Source of the DNA: Chara braunii | Taxonomy: Eukaryota; Streptophyta; Charophyceae; Charales; Characeae | DNA length: 60,500 nucleotides | Assembly: GCA_003427395.1 (NCBI GenBank) | Contig: BFEA01000975.1 | Span: 140,048 to 200,547, forward strand | Direction: 5' to 3' | Shown here: positions 42,500 to 53,997 of the stretch, piece after piece | Layout of the letters: every line of letters starts with the position of its first letter | Position numbering within the stretch: the stretch's first letter is position 1 | Position numbers and translations under genes: made by a program | Notes under the pieces: model-generated | Seen by the model: only the letters and a program-made list of their open reading frames with translations | Database searches by the model: none | What the model was told of the DNA's origin: nothing

Positions 42500-43690
42500 C
42501 AAGGCACTTCATACGGCAGGCACTATTCGGCAGACGCGCTCTGTAGCAACTGTCGCCTTAGAAAACATCTGTCCGGGAAAGGTACTATCTGTCCTCTACA
42601 ATAGTGCTTTTGGTCATCCGACGAGAGTACGATGGATTGTTTGGCACATATGGAAGGTCGTCGATAGAAAATTGTGTCGGACTCATTGTTGCGCTGCACC
42701 AATAGATTTCATCGTGAGCGGTCCTCGTCAAGTGTCGTGTCCAACACGACAACTTGCCCATAAATGATAACGGTTCAACACTCTATTGCTCACCGACTGA
42801 TGAAGGCACCCCGAACGACGTTCAGAGGTTGTGAAATTGCTCCATACAGCCGAATATGGTTGGCACTCACTGCAGCAGATAGAGCCCGACGACAGGGTAT
42901 TGTCTGTTCTCTAAAGTCCTGTTCTGATTATTTGGCATATATACAACGTCATCGAGTGATGAATAGCATGGGATGGACTAGTTCATTGCCACTTACCATG
43001 TCCAACACGATAACTTTTCCATCAATAGCCTGCAGTAGGCACTCCATTGCAAATCAGACACTGACATGGACATGTTGTCAAGGCAACACGACAAGAAATG
43101 GTGCTGAACAGTGGAAGCATGCGTCCTTCACCAACAGTCGCCGCCTCTACAACTGTCTTTGGTCTGGTCTCTACAATAGTGTTTTCGGACATCCAAGTCG
43201 AGGACGACCGACTGTTTGGTACATACAGAAGGTCGTCGGTAAGAAATTGTAAGGGATGTTCACCGCTCACGATTAAAACAATACTAGTGGATGGTGTGGT
43301 GTCTCAGCAAACGTGTGTCGTGTAGACCACGGGGAGCAAAGATGTCTCATGTGTTGTCTTGATTATGGATGGCGGATGATCGACTATATGGCATATGTGC
43401 ATGGTGATCAGTCCCGAAGACTAAAGACTGCCTCACCCTATCCGAGTCGGGTGCCTAACCGAAGGATGAGGCAAATGGTGGACGAACGATATCATTGCGT
43501 CTAATGCAGTACCTAGAAACAACTATTTTCCATGTTCTCGGGAACGACTGCCTTCAAGGAAACCTTCCGGCTAGGGAAGTTGTCGCGTGTCCCCTACAAT
43601 AGTGCTTTTGGTGGTCTGGACTTCGAACTGTCGACTGTTTGACACATATAGAAGGTTCTCAACGACGAACTGTCACGACAACATGCCAAT
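42500..43690. repeat. Third repeat family, three or more irregular copies
   Basis: A block CTCTACAATAGTG(C/T)TTT(T/C)GG...TGGATTGTTTGGCACATA followed by GGTCGTCG recurs near 42,595, 43,160 and 43,590, with weaker copies near 42,910 and 43,370. Between copies a GTGTCCAACACGA(C/T)AAC motif occurs. Confidence 0.7.
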
Positions 43691-43694
43691 GTTG

Positions 43695-44754
43695 CTGGGA
43701 GTCTCAAGAATTGGATGACGAGGCGTTCGAAAGTCGTCTTGTTCGACACGATGCAGGTTGCGGATGCCCGACATGGATGTGAAATCCAATGTCTTTGGCA
43801 TAATGACGATTGCATATGACCGTCATCGAAAGCGGTTCCGATTAGTTATCGTGTACAACACAAAAACGGTCTCGAGAATCAATCAAAGTTAGAAACGGGT
43901 TGCTTAAGAAAAATGGTTCATAGCCTACTACTCTGAAAATTATGCGTCTACATTTCTGAAAATGACAAAACGTCACTTGAGCGATGGCACAATGCAGATT
44001 GTATTTTATGGAGGTGGACGTCAAAAATATTGTGCTTGGAGAATGGACTGCACACTCCAAAATTAGCCAGAGAAAAAACTATGGCATGCCATGCTCTTCC
44101 TGATGATGAAGACATTAACGTTTCTAATGATGAAGAACTTTAACTTGAATTTTGTCTCATTCAAATATCGTTTGAACCGTATTTTGTTGTTTCGCAGAAT
44201 GGTCAAACAATTTGTGACTACTGGATGGTCGCCCAATGACATCGTATAATGGAAAAGAAACTTGTGGTGTGATATGGGAGCAATATTTTTCACTTCAGAA
44301 GTCATTTTTGAAGATTCAATAGTCAGTGTCCAAGGTGTGGACGTCGCGCCGCACCCATTGGGAACATTGTCATCGGCAGTCTCTCTACATTTATGGTCGT
44401 CGGTGCTGCGGATCGGGAATGTATCCACGAGAGGTGCTCACGTCATTCTCATAGTTGTATTACTCTGCAGTGAGATTCTACTACAATAATTTGAAGGTCG
44501 TGGTATTGTTTTCTGCAGAGGCATGCATCCAAGGACGTTACAAATGTCATTTTTTATTCATAATGACTATTCTGCAAGTGCAAGCACGTCCAATGCAGAT
44601 AACGTTGATGTGCGAAGGCTAGCAGAATTCCGGATAGCGATTAGAGAACAACCGATGTTGAAAATATTAGTGGATGACCTTATTGACATGACAATCAAAT
44701 ACGTGCGACATCTTCTCTTACGGGAATATGAGAGAATAAAAACACATGTAGAAT
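43695..44754. other. No clear gene
   Basis: Two frames of about 100-120 codons on opposite strands (44,428-44,063 minus; 44,523-44,831 plus) have no recognisable motif. Confidence 0.3.
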
Positions 44755-45130
44755 TATACAGGGATCCTGCACATCATGAACAAAATGATACCACTCTTTG
44801 GGAAGATTGGACAGTTTGCAATAGAAGATAGGTAGCTTAGCTAAGTCCAAAGTATGATGGCAAAATGTTTCTTTTACTGCAAATTGAGGTACTATCTGGT
44901 CGGAGGTCAAACCCGAGTTGCTTTAAATTAAGCACTCTGGGTCTTTCTTAAGTGACAACGCTTAGAGATGGAAGGAGACCCTGCACATCATGGACAAAAT
45001 GATATCATTGTTTTGGAAGATTGGACAGTTTACAATTATAGAAGATAGCATCTGCTAAATTTAAGTTAGCTAAGTCAAAAGTATGATGGCAAAAGATTTC
45101 TTTTACTGCAAATCAGGGTGCTATATGTCC
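44755..45130. repeat. ~215-bp tandem duplication
   Basis: CCTGCACATCATG.ACAAAAT, GGAAGATTGGACAGTTT.CAAT and AAGTATGATGGCAAAA recur in the same order at about 44,765 and 44,982. Confidence 0.85.
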
Positions 45131-45586
45131 GGGGATTGACCATGTTTTTTGCTTTTATGCACTCCGGTTTTTTGAAATTCCTTACTCACAACACTTGGCG
45201 ATATAAGGGGTGGAGGCCCCTTTGCAAGGCATATGACGGTGACCGCTTTACTCAACATATGAACTTTTCAAACACATATTTTCTTCCGCGGTATTCATGT
45301 ATTATTATGAATCTTATGAAGAAGTTTTCTTTTGTTAACAGCATGGAATAGTAGTTCTTTATATGTTTCAAAGTTCATTAAACTTCTCCTCATTATATTT
45401 TTTATATATCGAAAATCTTCTTATTCTATTCATAAATATCCTCAACGTCTCTTTTGTCGAAAATTGATAATTTAGGTATGTTCACTTTTCATAAAGCATT
45501 TCTTTTTTAACGAAAACATCGTTTTCTTCTTCCCCGTCGATAGAAGAGGAGGAAAGGTGGTTCGTGTATAGTACGAGTTTCTTGCC

Positions 45587-46845
45587 TTATCTGTCAAAGT
45601 TCAAGGGTTTTTCATCGTCAGGATTGTTTACAGAATTCGATATTTTCCTCTTCTCTCTTATGGGGGGGACTTTATCCTCGTCCATCTCTTCCCCCTTTTC
45701 TGCATCCGGGTTTCCCTCCTCCTTGTACCCTGCAGTCCCTTCCCCTTCCCCCTTCGTGCTTGCGGATACTCCCCTCTCTTTTGGGACCTGCAATTCCTCC
45801 TTCTTTTTAGCTTCCTTCTTTCCCTTATCTCCTTCTTCCTCTCTATTTCCGTTCTTGACTCCCTTTTCACTTTTTCTTTCCCTTTGGCCCCCACCCGGGG
45901 TACCATTCCCCTTCTTCCCTTCGTCCCCTCCTTCCTTCCTTCCCTTTGATTCCCCCTTTCTCCTTTACCTTTTCTTTTCCCCCTTGTCTATCCATATCCT
46001 TAGTCCCTTCCTTATTCGCTTCGTCCCTTTTAACCCCTTTGTCCCCCTTGTGGGCTTTCCCATTCCCTTTTGTTTTGACTGCCGAAGCGAAGGTTTTCTT
46101 GTTTCGCGAAGGACAGTCCTTATCGTCCTGACTGCGGAAATGTTTCCTGCATACCGGACACCAAGGGGTGTCTGCGCACACCACTTCAATTTCAACATAC
46201 CCATCATCACCCGAGTCAATAATTAGATATTTTTTGTACCGCAATCTCGCTATCGATTCAAGATCGAATCGAATGTTCATCAAATCAGGGCAAAGCTTGT
46301 CATTAAACGTTGGATACTCTTTCAAAAGATCGCACCCTCCCTCATTCCCATAGTTCTTGCTCAGTCATCCACGGTTGGAAGGAAACCGAGTATTGCACAT
46401 TATCGAGTTCAATCCTGGTGTTGGCCACACACAACATCCATTCTGCCACTTCCTTCGAAGAGGCCACGTACGAGACTAGATTCCTTCATTATGGAAGAAA
46501 CCCCTCTTCGGAGGAGTAGTTAATTGACTCGATGAGCCATCCGTTTTCGTATATCCGAACCAGTCGTTTTTTAACGTTCATTGGAATCGGCGTGGAACCA
46601 TCCCCAAATAGAATAATGGTAATGGCATGTTCTCTAAGCCATTCGGCCTGGATCTTAGACAGATCGTGGTTCTGGTTGATGGTGACTCTCATATAACCGT
46701 CCCCCACTTCCACTTTGGACGGAGCCAAGCGAGGTGGGAGGATCCCATCGATATAGCACTTAGTCAGAATTTCTCGGATGAGCTGTTTATCCAACTGCGG
46801 AGACAGAGGAGGCGACTTCCCAGTCGCCATTTTAGCATAACCCAA
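45587..46845 (-). pseudogene. LINE ORF1 (DUF4283/zinc-knuckle type), broken
   Basis: Frames on the minus strand from 46,845 down show IQAEWLREHAITIILFGDG, then (another frame, about 46,470-46,350) YVASSKEVAEWML.. and VSFQPWMTEQELWE, then (46,325-45,867) VVCADTPWCPVCRKHF with further Cys residues. This order, a globular RNA-binding-like domain, 'FQPWMT' and then a Cys-rich knuckle, is typical of plant L1-type LINE ORF1. A Lys/Glu/Gly-rich low-complexity tail follows (to about 45,590). At least two stops or frame changes break it. ORF2 does not follow directly. Confidence 0.6.
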
Positions 46846-46859
46846 CTAAATCGTAATTA

Positions 46860-47155
46860 TGGTATGACCATTATAATTAAAACGCAATTTATTGCTAAGT
46901 AGTTAAATAACAGAGTCTCCAAAATTTACTGGGAAAAACCCGCCACTCCAACTCTTAATACCTCCCCCCCCAAGGTTTTGAGCGAGGAGACGTTATACCT
47001 TCATTTTCGGCATGAGAAGCTCCTTAGTAACAAGTCTGAATTCACATATTGCCAAACCAAGATTCCGTACCAGAGGGTGGTGGCCTCGTTGACCGGCGGG
47101 GNGCAGCGCGNCNGGGNGNGNNGCGCCCCGCCTACCTCACTGGCGGGCTATGGAG
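46860..47155. other. Linker with ambiguous bases
   Basis: Seven N at 47,102-47,122 in a GC-rich word indicate an unresolved consensus. No gene. Confidence 0.4.
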
Positions 47156-47400
47156 AAGTGGGTAAGTATGGACAGGGCATGGCGATGAAAGGCGATCGGG
47201 CGCAGCAACGAGTGGCGAGGTGTGGAGGAAGGGGATACAGCGCATGGCGACGAAGGATAACAAGGAGTTGCGGCGAGTGGGGATGCGCAAGGGAATATGG
47301 GGTATGGCGATGAAGGACGAGAGAGTGGTGATGGGTGAAGGAGGAGGGAGGAGGGTGGAGGGCAGTGGGTTAGGGGTGGGCTCCACCGCCGGCTACAGTC
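47155..47400. repeat. Degenerate ~60-bp GC-rich tandem repeats
   Basis: Three to four units with GG.TA...GCATGGCGA.GAA or GGTATGGCGATGAAGGA followed by AGTGG. Frames on both strands are repeat-driven. Confidence 0.5.
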
Positions 47401-47952
47401 GTAATCGCTGCGGGGCACTCATGTCAAAAGGGGTAGTGGAGTGGTGTTGGCCATGAGATCGTCTCTCCCTTTTTCGTCAGCAGATAGGTAAGTGGATATA
47501 GATGGATGGTCGAACCCCCTGTGGCGCCTTACCAACAGGTTTGGTGAGATGGAGCCGCACTGTTTTCTAGTTTTCCCTTTGGAAAAGGAAGATGGTCGTG
47601 AAAGTCTTCGGTGCTAGCATTGCTTTGAGCAGGAGTGATGGCGATGGGAGGCAGTTCTCCTTCCCCGAAGGTGCTGGGGTAGGGTTTGAGGGGGTGTGGT
47701 AAGTTGAGGCCTGTTGATGGAAAAGGGAGAAGGATTAGTTTTTATTGTTGTCTGAATGTTGACGATATAGCTCGTTGGTGACTTCCTATAGATAGGTTTT
47801 TCCCTTTTGTGTTCTCAACAGTCTGATTACAAACTGAAATATTTTCCGTAGAATTTTTTGCCGGATAAATCAATGGGGAATTTACGTTGTATTGGTTTGC
47901 TAACACTTCTCAATGATAATTCGTATAACTGTTAAAATCCAGGAATGGTTTT

Positions 47953-48025
47953 CTGTTTAATAATCTCCTAATTTTGGTCTGAACGATTCTGTTTAATAAT
48001 CTCCTAATTTTTGTCTGAACGATTC
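47953..48025. repeat. 36-bp tandem duplication
   Basis: CTGTTTAATAATCTCCTAAT and TTGTCTGAACGATT-like ends occur twice back to back with one base difference. Confidence 0.9.
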
Positions 48026-48311
48026 TTGAACCTTGGGTTCTGGAATCAGCATCGAAAGTCCGTCTGGACATCCAAATTGATTTCTAATTTGTTTGACTTC
48101 TAATTCGTTTCTTTATTTGGTGTCTTAAAGTATCGAGGGTCCGGTTTTTGACATCTTAGATAGTCTCTTAATTTTGGTCTGGTGGTGTAAGATTCATGAG
48201 CGGGGATCGAGGGACCTTCTAATTGATTCTAATTTTTAAAAATTTTAAAATCTTTCGAAGTAATTTTCTAGTTTAGAAAATTTATGGTTGTAAGCCCTAA
48301 CTTTCTAGTCT

Positions 48312-48896
48312 GTGGATTGATGGTTAGGGCTAGAAGGGCAGGGTGGGGTGACAATGGTCGGTGCTGGAGCAGTGAGTTCACGCTCTGTAATCAGGGAGCT
48401 TGAGACCATTGGAACTTGCTGAAGGAAGGCATAACTACCTTGCTCAACGTAGCCCTAATTTTTTTAGTCTGTGGATTGGTGGCTAGGGTTAGAACGGCGG
48501 GGTGGGGTGACAATGGTCGGCGCTGGAGCAGTGAGTTCACGCTCTGTAACCAGGAGGAGCTTGAGACCATTGGAACTTGCTGAAGGAAGGCATAACTACC
48601 TTGCTCAACGTAGCTGAAGCCGGGTTCTAGTTTGTGCTGCAAAGTTTGTCTGATTTTTGTATGAGTTTCTTAAAATTTTTTGAATTTCGTAAGTGCGGGG
48701 AGGTTGGTTTGAGTAGGGTGTGCATGGTGCAGAGGTGGATTGATGGCTAGGGTGGTAGGTATGTAGAAGGGCGGGGTGGGATGACAATGGTCGGTGCTGG
48801 AGCAGTGAGTTCATGCTCTGTAACCAGTGGAGCTTGAGACCATTGGAACTTGCTGAAGGAGGGAATAACTACTTCGCTCAACGTAGTTGAAGCCGA
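48312..48896. repeat. Three ~140-bp direct copies
   Basis: GGGGTGACAATGGTCGG.GC, GGAGCAGTGAGTTCACGCTC, GCTTGAGACCATTGGAACTT and ACTACCTTGCTCAACGTAG recur at about 48,335, 48,502 and 48,775, with variable linkers. No coding content. Confidence 0.9.
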
Positions 48897-48993
48897 GGCA
48901 GTGACCCTGTAACCTGGGGGCTGTGCAGCTAGGGAAGTTGTCGAGGGAGGATGACACTTCCGATCTGCTAGAACAAGCTCAGTCGGTTGGTAC

Positions 48994-49094
48994 AAGGGCA
49001 GTTGGTGTTGCTTTGTTACCATAGCGCAGGGGGGTATGAGATACTGGGGCAATTGGTGTTGCTCTGTTACCCTAGCGCAGGGGGGTATGAGATC
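48994..49094. repeat. 51-bp tandem duplication
   Basis: GGTGTTGCT.TGTTACC.TAG and GCGCAGGGGGGTATGAGAT occur twice. Confidence 0.9.
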
Positions 49095-49310
49095 TTGCGT
49101 GTTCTGGCCGAGGACTGAATGCCTGGGCATTAATCTTTCCTCTGCGATGTGGGGAAAGAGCTGAAAGGTGGGAGATATCTTTCATTTTCTAGTAGTTCCT
49201 TGTTTCATTTTCATGGAATTTTCTGATGACTTTTTCTGAATGTACTCGTTATGGGACGCTAGGACCGGTTCCCAGTTTGTGCCAATTAGCGAGGATATGG
49301 TTGTATCTAT

Positions 49311-49753
49311 GGGACACTAGACCCGATTTCCAGCAGGTGCTGCTCCCCACCAATAGATGAAGCTTTCTTTATATAAAAAAAAAAAAAACCAGGTCAAACC
49401 AAAGCTTGGTCGTTCTCCTGTCCGGTCTTCCTCCATCACTATAACCCGCATCCAAGTAGCGTGTCCATGGCCGACGGGATTCCCTCTGACCCCTGGTATT
49501 CCATAGGAGGCACTTACCCACCACAAGTGTCGTGAGAAGGGAGAATCATACCAAATCCTCGAAATTTTCGAGGATACTGGTCCGTGTTCATCCACCTACG
49601 CCACCTCTTTTTTTTTTTCTTCAAGGAAGGCCCTTGTGCAAGGCCTCTATCCTGGTGGTGGTAAGAGAACCACCGGGATTGAGGCTTTGCCTGGCGGGCC
49701 GCTCCATCTATTGGTGGGGCGCAACACCTACTGGAAACCGGGTCCAGCGTCCC
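49311..49753. mobile_element. Small TIR element, second example (443 bp)
   Basis: The left end (GGGACACTAGACCCGATTTC at 49,311) and the reverse complement of the right end (49,701-49,753, GGGACGCTGGACCCGGTTTC) match over about 50 bases including CAGGTGCTGCTCCCCACCAA. Same ends as 5039-5755, with a different interior. Extra end fragments lie at 49,253, 49,800 and 50,013. No gene inside. Confidence 0.5.
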
Positions 49754-49754
49754 T

Positions 49755-50447
49755 TAAATACATCTTGTACAAAACAGTACATCTTGAAAGTGACGCCATT
49801 GTGTTGGAAACCGGGCCCAGCATCCCATCTCCAGTCTACTCTTCTGTACCCATCCTGCAGCAGGGTCGGGTATTGGGGGAGGAAACACCGGGGGGCACCA
49901 GTGGAGTCTCCCTCCATCTTCTAGCCCTTGCCATCTGCCTACTATCCTCATGGCGCCTATTGTGTCTTTTCTAACCATTAAACTCTTCCCTGAGAATGTA
50001 CTGAGAAATTTATGTTGAGAATCGGGTTCAGCGTCCCGTAGGATAAAACAGATAGACAGGCCCCATCCCGGCATCCCTTACCTTTTTGACTCATAATACC
50101 TGGCCACTCCCGTATCTAATCCTCAAAACGTCTGTCGCGGCCATAGGCTTGAACAGGGCAGGGGTAAACAGCCCAGCCTGAAAGCGGGGAAAGACCAGGG
50201 AAAACAGCACACGGCGGGGACGCAGCAGAGGGAACAGAGGAAAACAAAAGGAACAGAAGGCAGAAAAACGAAAATAACAAACAAACAGAAAAAACAGAGA
50301 GAAGCGAATTATGCCGCCTCATCGCCCTCACCTTCGAAAGTTACAATACCGTCCCCGGTAGTACCCTCAAGAATAGCGCAGAACAATAACGCTAACGCAC
50401 CCGTAGCACAACAACCTATTTCATCTTTCTTGGTAGTACGCATCTAT
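49755..50447. other. No gene recognised
   Basis: Contains two more TIR-end fragments (49,800-49,826 and 50,013-50,036). No supported frame. Confidence 0.35.
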
Positions 50448-50448
50448 T

Positions 50449-50472
50449 GGGCTCGTTCGACACTCCTCGGGG
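50449..50472 (+). repeat. Left terminal inverted repeat
   Basis: 24 bases, perfectly complementary to 59,687-59,710. Followed by six CCTCGG/CCGAGG words within about 120 bases. Confidence 0.93.
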
Positions 50473-51047
50473 CTTCCTCGGGGCCCGAGGACGATTCCTC
50501 GGAGTCGTTGGGGGATTTCGACGCCTTCGTTCCACTCATCCTCGGAGTCGTCCCCCGAGGACGATTCCTCCGGGCTCCCGCGGCCAGATTTATATACGTA
50601 TTACCGACCGCGGGATGTGTGTACCACGACCTGTCTTCAATTGTGTCCATCTGGATTGGTGTGGTCCAGCTTTTTGGGCCGCCGTGCAAGAACGGCGTTC
50701 AGGAAAAAAAATTAGGGGCTTCCCAAAGGCGCGCAAGGGAGGAATTCGAAATTTGCGCGTGCGAGTGGAAGCGGGCGACGGACGCCAGCCGTGCGGATTA
50801 GGGCGCGGGGGGGTGGCGGCCGTGGGCGTGTCCATATGACACGCCCATTTGAGTGCCTTCGACTGTAGAGTATGCACATGCCTTCCCGTGTACGACCATA
50901 CGTTGTCGGCGTTTAAGGTCGCCATCGTCGCAGCTTATCGCCGTCGGCATTGGTGGCGTCCACATTTTTTTAGCGACGCGGGATATCGTCGTTCCACGTG
51001 GCTGTGTGTGCGGAGTTTTGGCAGTTGTCGTCGGTTCGCTGTCGTGG

Positions 51048-52415
51048 ATGGAAGAGGCGTCAGGGATGGTTATTGACGGCGGTGTCCGGGGTGGTGCATT
51101 GACGACAGATGAGAGGACGGCTATCACTGCGGCCGTCAATGTCGTTCTCTATCGTTGTGAAGTGGAGAGAACCGCGGGGAAGATGAAAGCAGCTGCTCGT
51201 GTGCGACGGAAGGTGACGGCGCTGCCGAGCAGCGGTGAAGGCTTGGACTTGGGTGCAGTTTCCGACGCCGTCCTCCAGGTGTGCTACGTGATGGGGAGCG
51301 GTGCATTCCCGAGGGCAACTCCACGTTGGTGGATGAAGCGGCAGACGGGAGGCACCTGGGAGGACCTGCGGCAATGCGACGATGCCACAGACGAGTACTT
51401 CAGAGACAAGCTCTGAATGTTGCCACGTGTCTTCCGCGAAATCACCGAAACGCTTTCTCCATACCTGCAACGGCGTGTGACGTTTTACAGGGTGCCTTTG
51501 CAGCCTGACCACATCGTGGCGTACGCTCTCTATAGGTGGGTGTCGGGTGAGACATACAACAACGGAACGTGCAGCTTCGGCATCGGGAGGGCTTCTGGCA
51601 TCAAGACGGTGCGAGACGTTACCGCCGCCTTGCTTGCTGCGTACCCGGACAAGATTTCGTGGCCCACAGGCTTGCAGAAGGCGGTCGTGTTGCGAGCGTT
51701 TGCAGACAAGGGCTTTCCAAATTGCCATGGGTGCATGGACTGCACCCACATCTACGTCGACAAACCGGCCAACGCAAACGGGGAGAACTACTGTGATCGG
51801 AAGAGGCGATTCTCTGTGCAGGCGCAGGTTATGGTCGACATGAATTTGCGTGTACTGGACGTCTTCGTGGGTTACCCTGGCAGCGTGCATGACATGAGGA
51901 TGTTACTACATCTGTCCAGTTTGTGAGAGCGCGCGGAGTCTGGACAACTTTTCACTGACCCGCATGTCATGCTGCCATTCGCTGTCCGAACGAATGGATA
52001 CTTGCTCGGCGACAACGGCTATCCCCAGTCGGAATGGATTGTCGTCCCTTATGGAGGTCTCGCGCAGCACCCCACAGAGGCACGGTTCGACAACAAGCAG
52101 AAAACGGCGAGGGGAGCGGTGGAGAGGGCGTTTGGAAGATTGAAGGGCATGTGGAGGTTGTTCTTGCGCACGCACAAGTGCAACATGGACACGTTGCCGC
52201 AACAGTTCATCGCTGTGTGCATCCTCCACAACATATTGATCGACGCAGGCATTCCCTTCGACGACAATCTTTTGTGGGAGGTCGGACCGGATGGCGTCCG
52301 ACGCAGGGTGGATCTCGGTATGCATGCGCCGCTGCGTTTTGTTTGCATGGAGTCGTCAACCGGTGACGCACTGATTCTGAGGGATGTGTTAGCGGAGAGG
52401 ATGGGTGCGCAGTGA
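51048..52415 (+). pseudogene. PIF/Harbinger DDE transposase, two in-frame stops
   Basis: Cuts and joins the element's ends. The frame from ATG 51,048 to TGA 52,415 is 455 codons, a usual size for the family, broken only by TGA at 51,414-51,416 and 51,924-51,926. The N-terminal third ends WWMKRQTGGTWEDL..., followed by a helical HTH-like part (FYRVPLQPDHIVAYALYRW; GIKTVRDVTAAL). The nuclease core follows: first Asp in GCMDCTHIYVD (codon 51,738), then VQAQVMVDMNLRVLDVFVGY and PGSVHD, second Asp in LLGDNGYP (52,011), Glu in ARGAVERAFGRLKG (52,122), and a C-terminal LPQQFIAVCILHNILID helix. All three catalytic acids are intact. Both stops look like CGA-to-TGA changes, the usual result of CpG methylation decay. 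Stop readthrough is unlikely to serve both. Confidence 0.92.
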
Positions 52416-53213
52416 GGATGGGTGGTTATGGAAGTGGAGAGTCGAAGAGGGTCGAAATGTGGCGAGATATCGGAGCAGACTGAAGCGGGGAGGCACTGGA
52501 GAGATGATGCGCAAGGAACGATGGGGAGGTGCGCCCTCCCGTGTCCATTGGAGGTGCTTAGCGAAGACGGTAACGAGGCCCTCCCAGTTTGCTGTCGTCC
52601 GGAAGTTAATTTGGTCGTCGTCAAGCACAATGTGCTTTCTTCCCCGGGGGTGTTCGAAGCACTCATCCGCCAGGTTGTCTTCTTCCTGTTCGCGTGTCGC
52701 AGTCGTGTCGTGGATGGTTGGTCATCAGTGCCGTTTCCGGTATACGATTTTAACACTGTCGTCATTTGTGGACCTATGTTGTTTTACCAACACAAGTGGT
52801 TGCACAAACCTTCGACGAAGTTCGCCGAAGGTTCGTTTTCATAGTGATCATCGCCGTGCGGAAGTCGTTGATGGTGTTCCGCAAAGTAGTGTAGAAGAAT
52901 TAAGTAGGTGGTAGGTTGAATGACGTGAAGTCGTAGGCTAGGCAGTCGGGGCCCGACGGGGGTGAGGGGGGGTGCAATGGACGGCGTTTGAGCTGCAATC
53001 TTGTTTTCATTTGAACTTTTGTTATTGAAGTTTTTTGAAGGCTTCTTCTTTATTTGATAATCTTCTTCCGTTGAGTGGTCTTTCGATGTCGAATGCAGTC
53101 ATCATTTTGCAATGTCTTTTCGTTCACTAAGTTGTCATAAGCTTGTCTGACGTTTTTTGCGCTTAGGCCAGCGTGTGTGTGTCCGCGCGCGTGTGTGTGT
53201 GTGTGTGTGTGTA

Positions 53214-53245
<32 letters not shown>

Positions 53246-53997
53246 TGTGTGCGTTCATAATGTGCGAATGCTGGACCTTTCGTTAATTTTTTTATTTTTT
53301 TTCATGTTTGTTGGCGTGAAATCGTGTAAACCTTTGTAATGAAATTCCTTTGAATGCACGGTGCCACCTTCATCAACGAACACATCGTTTCATGGAGATT
53401 ACAAAACAATATACTACAAACTCCGTTCGTCCTCACATCAAACACACGGACAATCCATCTTTTCATGGAATAATGCACGCAATGATTGTTTGTTGAAGGC
53501 GCAAGTGATGGTCGTCGAAATCGGGTTAACATGAGTACTTCCTGCCGTCCATTTTGTAGTGATCCCCATCAAGTGAACACATCCCCAAAAGAAAGACACA
53601 TGTCCCATCGCCCACACAGTAGACGAGCCCCATTATTTGAATGTAAAAGAAGAACACCGTTTGACGACACGTTAAAATCATAATGAGCGCGTAAAAATCA
53701 TGGTTGACGAATCAGAGAACAGAACCGAAGCCTCCGCTTCGTCAAATTCCACAACGAATGGAGGTCGACAACTCAGATAAAAGGGAATGTGAAGGACGAT
53801 CAGAAAATGAAATACACGGTCGTCCGCTGCAAAACCTAATGAGTAGACACCAAACGATGCAAAGTATGTGCACTTCAAACCTAAGGATCGTCGGCGGTGT
53901 GGGTGTAGAAGACACAAAAACCCTGCCGCCAACGATCGTCTTCGACTCCTACTATCACCCACCCTCGCCGGCAATCCTTCGACTTCGACTCCCACTA
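52416..53997. other. Transposon interior without a recognised gene
   Basis: Lies between the 3' ends of the transposase and the acidic-tail gene, which converge here. Contains a (GT)n run at 53,163-53,254. Frames up to 169 codons show no domain features. Confidence 0.4.
53163..53254. repeat. (GT)n microsatellite
   Basis: Interrupted GT run inside the Harbinger element. Confidence 0.9.

Noticed and set aside
48954-48966. CTTCCGATCT, matching the end of a common Illumina adapter
   Set aside because: Only ten bases match and the sequence before it does not follow the adapter. Probably chance.
50444-50448. Exact target duplication of the Harbinger element
   Set aside because: CTAT outside both ends is clear, but one base (T at 50,448) can be assigned either way, so I do not claim a definite 3- or 4-base duplication.
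51060-51890. 276-codon minus-strand frame
   Set aside because: Shadow of the Harbinger transposase on the other strand; no protein-like features.
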